Shown: positions 33,406-39,922 of the stretch, one piece after another | Layout of the letters: every line of letters starts with the position of its first letter | Numbering within the stretch: the stretch's first letter is position 1 | Assembly (NCBI GenBank): GCA_031292055.1 | Contig: JARLHV010000069.1 | Coordinates: forward strand, 1 to 39,922 | DNA: 39,922 nucleotides | Direction of reading: 5' to 3' | Source of the DNA: Desulfosporosinus sp. | Lineage (GTDB): Bacteria; Bacillota; Desulfitobacteriia; Desulfitobacteriales; Desulfitobacteriaceae | Translations under genes and position numbers: made by a program | Notes under the pieces: model-generated | The model's database searches: none | The model's input: the letters and a program-made list of their open reading frames with translations, nothing else | What the model was told of the DNA's origin: nothing

Positions 33406-36400
33406 TTATGTCAAATCAAAAAGTTCTCGCAATTCTTGTTCTGTTAATTTGGAGAGCATGGTTTCTCCGGGTTGAATGACCGAATCAATGAGCATTTTTT
33501 TCTTAGTTTGGAGAGTATTGATTTTTTCTTCGACAGTTCCTTGAGCAATGAGTTTGATCACTTGTACCGCGTTTTTTTGACCTATGCGGTGAGCGCGATC
33601 CGTTGCTTGGTCTTCCACCGCTGGGTTCCACCAAGGGTCGTAATGGATGACCATGTCGGCACCGGTCAGATTTAAGCCGGTGCCACCGGCTTTTAACGAA
33701 ATCAGGAAGACCTGCCCAGTTCCTTCATTAAAGGAATTAGCCATCTGCAAACGTTCCACCGCTTTGGTTTTACCCGAAAGATAGAAATGCTCAATTCCTT
33801 CGGAGTGGAGATGTCTTTGAATGATATCCAGCATTGTCGTGAACTGGGAAAAAAGCAGGATGCGGTGGCCACTATCCAGGGCGTCTGTGAGGATTTCCTG
33901 GAGAAGTAGCATTTTGCCACTTTCCCCGGTGTAATTTTCCAAGAACATCGCCGGATGACAGCAAATTTGTCTAAGTCTGGTTAGAGCCGCCAGGATCTTC
34001 ATGTGGCTTTTGTTAAAACCAACAGCGGCTATTTCCTGAGCTATCTGGCCTTTTGCTTCTTGTAAATAGGCCAAGTATAATTTCTTCTGTTCTTCGGTCA
34101 GAGGCGCATTGAGTTGGGTTTCGATTTTATCCGGCAGTTCTTTGAGGACATCTTTTTTTAGTCGCCTCAATATAAAGGGGTTGGCGTGCCGACTTAATTC
34201 GGTTAACGTCTGCGTGTCCTCACCTTTGATAATCGGTAGTTCGTATTTCTTACGGAACTCTTGGTGGGAAAGGAGATAGCCGGGCATAATGAAATTAAAG
34301 AGGGACCAAAGTTCGGAAAGTGAGTTTTCGATCGGCGTTCCGGTGAGGGCAAAGTAACTCTTGGCCTGAATCTGCTGGACGGAGCGAGCATTGAGAGTTT
34401 GGGGATTTTTGGTGTGTTGGGCCTCATCTAAGAAACAGTAGGAAAACTCAAATTCGGCAAATTTGTCGATGTCCCGTCGCAGGATGGGATAGGATGTAAC
34501 GACTAGGTCCCACTGTTCTGTCATATTTGTCAATTGGGCCTGTCTTTCTTGGGGCGTGCCTTCCACGACCAGAACTCGCAAGCTAGGGGTGAATTTCTTC
34601 GCTTCCTCTTGCCAATTATAGATCAATGACGTGGGGGCAATGACTAAGGCGGGACCGGGGGTTATTAATTTTTCCGAGCGGATGAAGGCGAGGACCTGTA
34701 AGGTCTTGCCCAATCCCATATCATCGGCCAGGATGCCCCCCAGGCCAAAGGCGGCTAAAGTCTTTAACCATTTAAAGCCGGTTCTCTGGTAATCTCTCAA
34801 TACATTTTGCAATTCTGCCGGGATTTCGAACTCCCCATCTTGGGGTTCGAGAATGCTTTGAACTAACTCTTTAAAAGCTTTATTGCGATGCATCCCGGCA
34901 AGGTTGGCCTGGCGCAAATAGCTGTCAATATACATAGCTCTGTATTTGGGGAGATTGAGAAGTTTCTTATTGAGATCATCGGCATCAAGGTTTAAGTTAT
35001 CTAGGAGTTGAGCGACCACTGTCAACTCGGGTTGGTTTAAATCCAGGAAAGAACCGTCTCGCAGGCGGTGGTACTTTTTTTTCAGTTGGAGGGAATGAAA
35101 AATATCGGCTAATTCAGCTTGTTCAATATCATTATATTGAAACGATATTTCTAGGACGTTTAAAGTTTCGTCGAGACGAACTTGGCCGGAAAACGTGGTT
35201 GAGGTTCGGATTTTGAGCTTAAATTGATCGGAATAATAGAGTTCTGCGAGGTCGCGAAGTTGAGGAAGCCAGTTTGCGGTAAATTCAAAGATTTTATCAT
35301 CATCTTCAAGCTGGATTTTACCTTTGGAAACAATAAAATCGGCTTGTTCAAGAATGTTGAGGATATTGCGTTCCTGGTCTACAGAGCGGATGAGGATTAC
35401 ATCGCTGGTGATAGAATCGCCACTGGTTTCCCGGGTAGAGGCAAACGGATTAATGACGGTATTGCCATAGCAAAATTCCAAGCGGGCTGTGATACCCAGA
35501 TCGGAAGCACGGTCAAAATAGATTTTAGCTTGTAAGATTTCTTGGTTAAATTTGTCTTCAAGTAGAGGGTCAATAGCCACTTGACCTAGTTTCCCAAGCA
35601 AGGGCAGAGCTTCAGAGGCGAAAAATTCCTTCTGAGCCGCTGGAATGACAATATTGGTCAAGGATCCTTTACGGAGGGCTTTGAGAATAGGCGGGAGTAG
35701 ATTCTTTTGGGTGGGGGAAGCCTGATAGATGTTCTGGCGGTATGAATAGTAGCTGCCATCTGATGTGAGCTGGATGGGAACTTCGTCGTTTTCCAGGGCA
35801 AAAGTGAGATCCTGACCCTGGGCTTGCAGGGAAAATTCCATAGGCAGTCCTTGACGGATAATGGCGGAGGACTTAAGGGGAGCAGAGCCGATCCCCCAAA
35901 CGAACGCTTTATCGCCTAAAGCGTCCAAAAATTTGGTAAGGTAATAGCCTGACAAAGGCAAAGACTTTTGACTAAGCAGGGTAGTGCTATAATAAGGGCC
36001 CTGCATTTCCGTTAAGGCCGTATGCTGTTCAAACATTTCCAGCAGCATGGCGATTACTGGCAGATCTTCCTCTTTAAAGGTCTGGCGCGTTGGTTCAAGC
36101 GTAAACTGTTTGCCAAATTCTAACGATCGCCCCGTTTTTATAGAGGTGAGAAATTGCCCGATGTCCTTAACCACATAAAGGCGTTGCAGACCCAGCTTAA
36201 GGTGCAAATGAGCGGAAAGGCGGTGGCCGGCCATGATTTGGAGTTCCTCATTCAGGGTTAACTCTTCCTGAAGGATTTCCGGGCGCTGATTGGCGAATGC
36301 TTCGAGCAGATCTTCAACGACACGGTCCTGGACCACGGGATCTCGCCAGGCCGTGGGCAATTTTTGCTGAGCAGTCTTCAAGACGGCAATGACATGTTTG

Positions 36401-36654
36401 CAGGCCCCTGGATAGTCGGTGAAGGCCGGGCAAGAGCAGCGGTAGGAGCGTATGGTGTTATTATCTTTCTCAAAAGCTACCTGCACGGCATATTGTAAAC
36501 CTCCTATTACAGAAGCGTTAACTATGCCTTTATCAGGAACGAAGATGAAATTACTGACTCGACCGGCCATGTAATAGGAAACGCCTTTCTTATATACACG
36601 ATCGTTGTCGGCAAGGTCAATAATTTGTTGTTCGGAAATGTTAAAGCGAGGCAT
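33406..36654 (-). CDS. SWIM zinc finger SNF2-family helicase
   Basis: About 1082 residues. An N-terminal SWIM zinc finger (CSCPAF...CKH, residues 73-87) and a bacterial SNF2-associated region precede a C-terminal Swi2/Snf2 ATPase. Motif I is LADDMGLGKT (near 645). Motif II is FLDEAQH (near 743). ALTGTPIENSLSELWSLF, LLFSQFTTMLDII, SLKAGGTGLNLT and ATDRAHRIGQ are later helicase motifs. It is an ATP-driven DNA translocase, as in the bacterial RapA/HepA-like group, whose exact role is unknown. ATG 36654 is chosen (AAAGGAG at 9 nt); an upstream ATG at 36678 would place the ribosome site inside the gene. It is monocistronic. Confidence 0.93.
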   Translation of the reverse strand: MPRFNISEQQIIDLADNDRVYKKGVSYYMAGRVSNFIFVPDKGIVNASVIGGLQYAVQVAFEKDNNTIRSYRCSCPAFTDYPGACKHVIAVLKTAQQKLPTAWRDPVVQDRVVEDLLEAFANQRPEILQEELTLNEELQIMAGHRLSAHLHLKLGLQRLYVVKDIGQFLTSIKTGRSLEFGKQFTLEPTRQTFKEEDLPVIAMLLEMFEQHTALTEMQGPYYSTTLLSQKSLPLSGYYLTKFLDALGDKAFVWGIGSAPLKSSAIIRQGLPMEFSLQAQGQDLTFALENDEVPIQLTSDGSYYSYRQNIYQASPTQKNLLPPILKALRKGSLTNIVIPAAQKEFFASEALPLLGKLGQVAIDPLLEDKFNQEILQAKIYFDRASDLGITARLEFCYGNTVINPFASTRETSGDSITSDVILIRSVDQERNILNILEQADFIVSKGKIQLEDDDKIFEFTANWLPQLRDLAELYYSDQFKLKIRTSTTFSGQVRLDETLNVLEISFQYNDIEQAELADIFHSLQLKKKYHRLRDGSFLDLNQPELTVVAQLLDNLNLDADDLNKKLLNLPKYRAMYIDSYLRQANLAGMHRNKAFKELVQSILEPQDGEFEIPAELQNVLRDYQRTGFKWLKTLAAFGLGGILADDMGLGKTLQVLAFIRSEKLITPGPALVIAPTSLIYNWQEEAKKFTPSLRVLVVEGTPQERQAQLTNMTEQWDLVVTSYPILRRDIDKFAEFEFSYCFLDEAQHTKNPQTLNARSVQQIQAKSYFALTGTPIENSLSELWSLFNFIMPGYLLSHQEFRKKYELPIIKGEDTQTLTELSRHANPFILRRLKKDVLKELPDKIETQLNAPLTEEQKKLYLAYLQEAKGQIAQEIAAVGFNKSHMKILAALTRLRQICCHPAMFLENYTGESGKMLLLQEILTDALDSGHRILLFSQFTTMLDIIQRHLHSEGIEHFYLSGKTKAVERLQMANSFNEGTGQVFLISLKAGGTGLNLTGADMVIHYDPWWNPAVEDQATDRAHRIGQKNAVQVIKLIAQGTVEEKINTLQTKKKMLIDSVIQPGETMLSKLTEQELRELFDLT

Positions 36655-36900
36655 GATAAAGTACTCCTTTGACGGCATTTAGTCATCAGACAGTATATTA
36701 AAGGGTATCTACTAAGAATACCATAGTTGAGGGTTGCTAGTCTAATTTGAACGCAGAGGGTCAAGAAAAGAGTGCCACGGTTTTTAATAGGGGGCGCAAT
36801 GTGTGAGTAGGAAAGATACCTCCTTTTAAGTGTCTCCATAGACAACGTAATTTGTAATATTAAGGGATGCTGAAGAAGCTTGTTTAGGTTTTTTAAAAAT

Positions 36901-36967
36901 CTTTATGTTTTCTTTATGCGATTGAGCTTTTTCTTTATGTAAATTTTATCTGTTATGGATCTATAAT
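36901..36967 (+). promoter_or_regulatory. kimA promoter with tandem CTTTATG boxes (KdpE-like)
   Basis: CTTTATG occurs at 36901, 36912 and 36933, spaced 11 and 21 nt, on one helical face as expected for an OmpR/PhoB-type regulator. A perfect TATAAT (36962-36967) follows, without a good -35. The same arrangement precedes kdp (39003-39070). The rest of 36679-37091 holds no gene I can support and leaves a leader of about 120 nt before the start of the kimA gene. Confidence 0.55.
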
Positions 36968-37091
36968 AAGTCTGTTTTAAAGTAAGAAGTTGAGTAGTGG
37001 GCAAGATAGAGGAAGATTTCGAAAGTGACCAGGAATTCAAGCTGAGCAGAATTTTCGGCAAACTTCGTCCGAAATATGAAAGGGGATCAAA

Positions 37092-38954
37092 ATGTTTCGT
37101 CTTAAAAACCTTATAATTGGCAAACCAATGCATAATTCATTGCTTGTTCACGAGAAACTGACTAAAATCAAAGCCTTAGCTGTGTATTCCTCCGATGCCC
37201 TATCCTCCGTAGCCTATGCTACGGAAGAAATACTTTGGATCTTAGCACCTCTGGGAGCTTTTGCCTTATCCTATTCGCTTCCTATCGCCGGAGTGATTCT
37301 CGTACTTTTAGCTGCTCTGATCTTGTCCTATCGCAAAACCATTGCCGCCTACCCTTCAGGTGGAGGAGCCTATATTGTGGCTAAAGATAATTTAGGTCAA
37401 ATCCCTGGGTTGGTGGCTGGGTCTTCTCTAATTATTGACTACATCCTGACGGTCGCAGTTAGTGTCGCGGCAGGTGTAGCCGCTATTACTTCGGCTTTTC
37501 CCAGTCTACTCCCTCATACGGTAAGCATAAGTTTGTTTTGCGTCTTAGTGTTAATGATTATTAACCTTAGAGGTATTAAAGAAGCGGCTACTGTCTTTAC
37601 TTTACCCACGTACATTTTTATTTTTACCTTGCTTGCTTTAATTGCCATAGGTATTTATAAACACACCTTAGGGTTACCGATTCCCCCGGCGCCAATTAAC
37701 CCTGTTTTGGGTTCAGCCCCTCAAACGTATCTTACTCTCTGGATTCTGGCCAGAGCGTTTTCCTCAGGATGCACAGCGTTAACCGGAGTAGAAGCCATAA
37801 GTAATGGTGTGCCTAATTTTAAAGAACCTCGCTCTCGTAACGCTGCCACGACCCTCTTAGCTATGGGAATTATTATTGTTTTTCTTTTTGGTGGAGTGAC
37901 TTTTATTGCCCAGACTCTTCATGTTACGCCCAATGCCAATGAGACAGTCATATCACAAATTGCTCGTCTCTTGACCGGAAGAGGCTGGTTTTACTATTTA
38001 TTACAGGCAAGTACGGCTGCTATTCTTATCCTTGCCGCAAACACTAGTTATAACGATTTCCCCTTAGTATTTAGCCTCATTGCCAAAGATGGCTATGTGC
38101 CACGACAGTTTTCCGCTCGCGGTGATAAACTAGTTTTTTCCAACGGTATTATTGCTTTATCGTTACTTTCGGCAACCCTGTTAATAGTTTTCCATGGGGA
38201 TACACATAATCTGCTTCCCCTGTATGCTGTAGGAGTATTCCTGTCCTTTACTTTATCCCAAGTGGGGATGGTGGTACACTGGTTCAAGTCAAGGGAAAAA
38301 GGCTGGCGAACAAATATAATCGTCAACGGATTTGGGGCAATGCTAAGTGGAATGGTACTGCTGATTTTAGGAACTACAAAGTTTATTCACGGTGCTTGGA
38401 TAGTCATAGTTTTAATACCGCTGATCGTTTTGACATTAATAAAAATTCATAAACACTATGTAGATATCGCTAAAATGTTAAGGGTAGATGATAATCATAC
38501 GTTTGAACATCCCGAGCACATAAAAGTTATTGTACCGGTCGCTACATTTACCAGAGTAGTAGCGAATACCATTGAGTATGCTCTATCAATTAGTAATGAC
38601 GTTACCGCAGTGCATATAGTATTAGATGATGAAAAAGCCCAAAGGTTAAAAACAAGATGGGAAAAATATTATCCAGTGACTACGTTAGTGATGATTAATA
38701 GTCCTTATCGTTCCATGTTATCTCCGCTCCTGGATTATCTGGACGAGGTCGAAAAATCCACTGAATCTCATGAACTTATTATGATTTTGATCCCGGAATT
38801 TATAACCCACAAATGGTGGCAGTATTTTCTGCATAACCAATCCGGGTTGCTTCTGAAATCGGTCTTGTTTTTCAATAAAAGTTATGTTATTGCCAGTGTT
38901 CCTTATCATTTAAGTGAGCCACGGAAGAAAGAGAAACACAATGTTGCTAAATAG
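37092..38954 (+). CDS. kimA: KimA-like high-affinity potassium permease (APC superfamily)
   Basis: A 620-residue APC-superfamily permease with about 12 membrane helices and a C-terminal cytosolic domain, resembling B. subtilis KimA (YdaO), a K+/H+ symporter inhibited by c-di-AMP. Characteristic segments are LTKIKALAVYSSDALSSVAY, LSYRKTIAAYPSGGGAYIVA, GSSLIIDYILTVAVSVAAG and TGVEAISNGVPNF. The cytosolic tail (HIKVIVPVATFTRVVANTIE onwards) has a USP-like fold pattern. The ATG follows GAAAGGGGA. It is followed by a strong terminator and the kdp operon, so K+ uptake is the likely role. Amino-acid transport remains a lesser possibility. Confidence 0.88.
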   Translation: MFRLKNLIIGKPMHNSLLVHEKLTKIKALAVYSSDALSSVAYATEEILWILAPLGAFALSYSLPIAGVILVLLAALILSYRKTIAAYPSGGGAYIVAKDNLGQIPGLVAGSSLIIDYILTVAVSVAAGVAAITSAFPSLLPHTVSISLFCVLVLMIINLRGIKEAATVFTLPTYIFIFTLLALIAIGIYKHTLGLPIPPAPINPVLGSAPQTYLTLWILARAFSSGCTALTGVEAISNGVPNFKEPRSRNAATTLLAMGIIIVFLFGGVTFIAQTLHVTPNANETVISQIARLLTGRGWFYYLLQASTAAILILAANTSYNDFPLVFSLIAKDGYVPRQFSARGDKLVFSNGIIALSLLSATLLIVFHGDTHNLLPLYAVGVFLSFTLSQVGMVVHWFKSREKGWRTNIIVNGFGAMLSGMVLLILGTTKFIHGAWIVIVLIPLIVLTLIKIHKHYVDIAKMLRVDDNHTFEHPEHIKVIVPVATFTRVVANTIEYALSISNDVTAVHIVLDDEKAQRLKTRWEKYYPVTTLVMINSPYRSMLSPLLDYLDEVEKSTESHELIMILIPEFITHKWWQYFLHNQSGLLLKSVLFFNKSYVIASVPYHLSEPRKKEKHNVAK

Positions 38955-38991
38955 CAAAGAATCGGCTTTTTAAGCCGATTCTTTGCTATTT
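38949..38991. terminator. Perfect 20-bp terminator hairpin after kimA
   Basis: Arms 38949-38968 and 38972-38991 are perfectly complementary around TTT and include the kimA stop codon. It separates kimA from the kdp promoter. Confidence 0.8.
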
Positions 38992-39002
38992 AGTCTGAAG
39001 CA

Positions 39003-39070
39003 TCTTTACGTTATCTTTATGGTTTTCCCTGCTTATTTTACACTGTTTTGATGGGCAACAGTTCTATAAT
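39003..39070 (+). promoter_or_regulatory. kdp promoter with tandem CTTTACG/CTTTATG boxes
   Basis: ATCTTTACG (39002-39010) and ATCTTTATG (39013-39021) are direct repeats 11 nt apart. They lie 51-62 nt upstream of a perfect TATAAT (39065-39070). The kimA promoter has the same spacing to its -10 (50 and 61 nt). There is no good -35, which suits an activated promoter. KdpE, the usual kdp response regulator, is the natural candidate, although kdpDE lie outside the window. Confidence 0.6.
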
Positions 39071-39112
39071 AAGGGTGCATTTAGGATAACAGGTTTGCGA
39101 GGAGGGTAAACT

Positions 39113-39133
39113 ATGCACAGCAAAAAATGGTAG
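39113..39133 (+). CDS. Possible six-residue leader peptide MHSKKW
   Basis: A strong GAGGAGGG site is followed at 7 nt by ATG and six codons (MHSKKW) then TAG, directly after the kdp promoter and 48 nt before the 81-residue ORF. The tight ribosome-site spacing is notable for so short a frame. It may be a leader peptide or chance. Confidence 0.3.
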   Translation: MHSKKW

Positions 39134-39181
39134 TTTTAATTGATTAATCCGACAAATCAGGAAGACAAAGGAGGATAAATC

Positions 39182-39427
39182 ATGCTAAACTGCTTATTAG
39201 AGGGAATTATTGCAGGGGTTTCATTACTTGCCATTTTCGAGATCATAGAAAGGGTTAGGATTGCTACTGGTAAGGAAATGCTCATCGATAAAATGTTAGC
39301 GTTCCTAGAAGAGGTTTATCAACGCACTGCTCCTGCCCCTAATGACCACAAAGAAATGGATTGGCAAGGGTGTGATTTGCCAGATAAAGTAAAGGTAATC
39401 TACTTTAACGATAAAAAAAGCAAATAA
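39182..39427 (+). CDS. Small unrecognised protein at head of the kdp operon
   Basis: An 81-residue product not known to me. It has an N-terminal hydrophobic helix (LLEGIIAGVSLLAIFEII), then a charged helix (KEMLIDKMLAFLEEVYQR) and a polar tail (KVKVIYFNDKKSK). The ATG follows AAAGGAGG. It lies between the kdp promoter and kdpF, 40 nt before the latter, so it should be made only when kdp is on. It may be a membrane-bound accessory of the KdpFABC pump or a regulator; nothing in the sequence decides. Confidence 0.7.
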   Translation: MLNCLLEGIIAGVSLLAIFEIIERVRIATGKEMLIDKMLAFLEEVYQRTAPAPNDHKEMDWQGCDLPDKVKVIYFNDKKSK

Positions 39428-39467
39428 GCATAGTTGACAATAACGTCATTAAAAGGAGGGAAGATAA

Positions 39468-39554
39468 ATGTCTGATTTGATCTTAGGTGGTATAGTTGCC
39501 CTAGGCCTTCTCATATATCTTGGTTACACACTGATGAAAGCGGAGGAATTGTAA
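39468..39554 (+). CDS. kdpF: KdpF, small subunit of the potassium pump
   Basis: A 28-residue single-helix peptide (MSDLILGGIVALGLLIYL, then GYTLMKAEEL) matching KdpF in size, in its one membrane span and in its place just before kdpA. In the family it stabilises the KdpFABC complex. The ATG has AAAGGAGGG at 9 nt. Its stop overlaps the kdpA start (TAATG). Confidence 0.88.
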   Translation: MSDLILGGIVALGLLIYLGYTLMKAEEL

Positions 39555-39922
39555 TGACGAGTAACGATTTTATGCAATTAGGGTTCTACTTCGTTGTACT
39601 CATCGCTTTGGCCATTCCGCTTAGTGGGTATATGGCCAAGGTATACCAAGGTGAAAAGACCTTGATGGACAGGGTGATGGGACCTCTGGAAAGACTTATT
39701 TACCGCATCTGTGGAATTGACGGCGGCAAAGAAATGAACTGGTGGGAATATGCTCTAGCCCTTTTGGCTTTTAGTTTTGTGGGTATAGTCTCTCTCTTCC
39801 TACTTCTTCTGGTTCAAGGGCACTTGCCTCTTAACCCACAAGGATTCGGAGGACTAAACTGGGATCTGGCCTGGAATACAGCCGTCAGTTTTAATACGAA
39901 CACCAACTGGCAGGCCTATGCG
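39554..39922 (+). CDS. kdpA: KdpA, potassium-binding subunit, cut by window end
   Basis: The first 123 residues of KdpA, the channel-like K+-selecting subunit of the KdpFABC P-type ATPase. LGFYFVVLIALAIPLSGYMA is the first helix. ERLIYRICGIDGGKEMNWWEY is the conserved periplasmic/helix-2 entry. AVSFNTNTNWQAY is the first selectivity-filter region. The ATG overlaps the kdpF stop and has GGAGGA before it. The remaining three quarters, and kdpB/C, lie beyond the window. Confidence 0.96.
   Translation, partial: MTSNDFMQLGFYFVVLIALAIPLSGYMAKVYQGEKTLMDRVMGPLERLIYRICGIDGGKEMNWWEYALALLAFSFVGIVSLFLLLLVQGHLPLNPQGFGGLNWDLAWNTAVSFNTNTNWQAYA

Noticed and set aside
33406..36678. Numerous short ORFs antisense to or in other frames of the SNF2 gene.
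   Set aside because: Shadow frames of a gene supported by many helicase motifs; none has a ribosome site with recognisable protein content.
36968..37091. A c-di-AMP (ydaO-type) riboswitch before kimA.
   Set aside because: kimA genes are often controlled this way, but I cannot find the conserved riboswitch core in the roughly 120-nt leader, and no terminator precedes the start.

Overview
The window looks like a chromosome segment of a spore-forming, strictly anaerobic Firmicute of the Peptococcaceae type (Desulfosporosinus/Desulfitobacterium-like). This is an inference from protein style, strong AGGAGG ribosome sites, frequent TTG/GTG starts, flavodoxin/ferredoxin genes, the carboxynorspermidine polyamine route and many intrinsic terminators. 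No rRNA, tRNA, CRISPR array, transposase or phage gene was seen.

Left part (1-7900): a nitroreductase, a repeat-rich gap, an amidohydrolase, an EFR1-type flavodoxin/ferredoxin, the spermidine pair carboxynorspermidine synthase + decarboxylase, a small flavodoxin and a diguanylate cyclase response regulator. Middle (8100-19500): ilvB-ilvN, a Bcr/CflA exporter, a large secreted wall amidase, an RMD1/DUF155 membrane protein, agmatine deiminase + N-carbamoylputrescine amidase, prephenate dehydratase, and an unrecognised protein with a sigma region-4-like helix-turn-helix. aguA/aguB can make putrescine from agmatine, and the CANSDH/CANSDC pair can turn putrescine into spermidine, so most of a polyamine pathway lies in two blocks about 9 kb apart.

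Right part (19800-39922) is a nutrient-ion region. Nitrogen: small membrane protein - amtB - glnK behind a leader with two tandem terminators whose arms can re-pair. Phosphorus: pit + DUF47/PhoU-like, PPK2, PPK1 and two Ppx/GppA-type proteins. Potassium: a KimA-like permease and the start of a kdp operon (small ORF, kdpF, kdpA cut by the window edge), whose promoters share tandem CTTTA(T/C)G boxes. An ArsB/NhaD-type permease, a SWIM-SNF2 helicase and, unexpectedly, a methenyltetrahydromethanopterin cyclohydrolase (Mch) also lie here.

The items most worth following up are: the lone Mch in a Firmicute-like genome; the tandem-terminator leader before amtB; the two Ppx paralogues, one with an intact phosphatase site but a broken HD-like site and the other the reverse; the shared KdpE-like boxes of kimA and kdp; and a small polybasic protein encoded between the two polyphosphate kinases.
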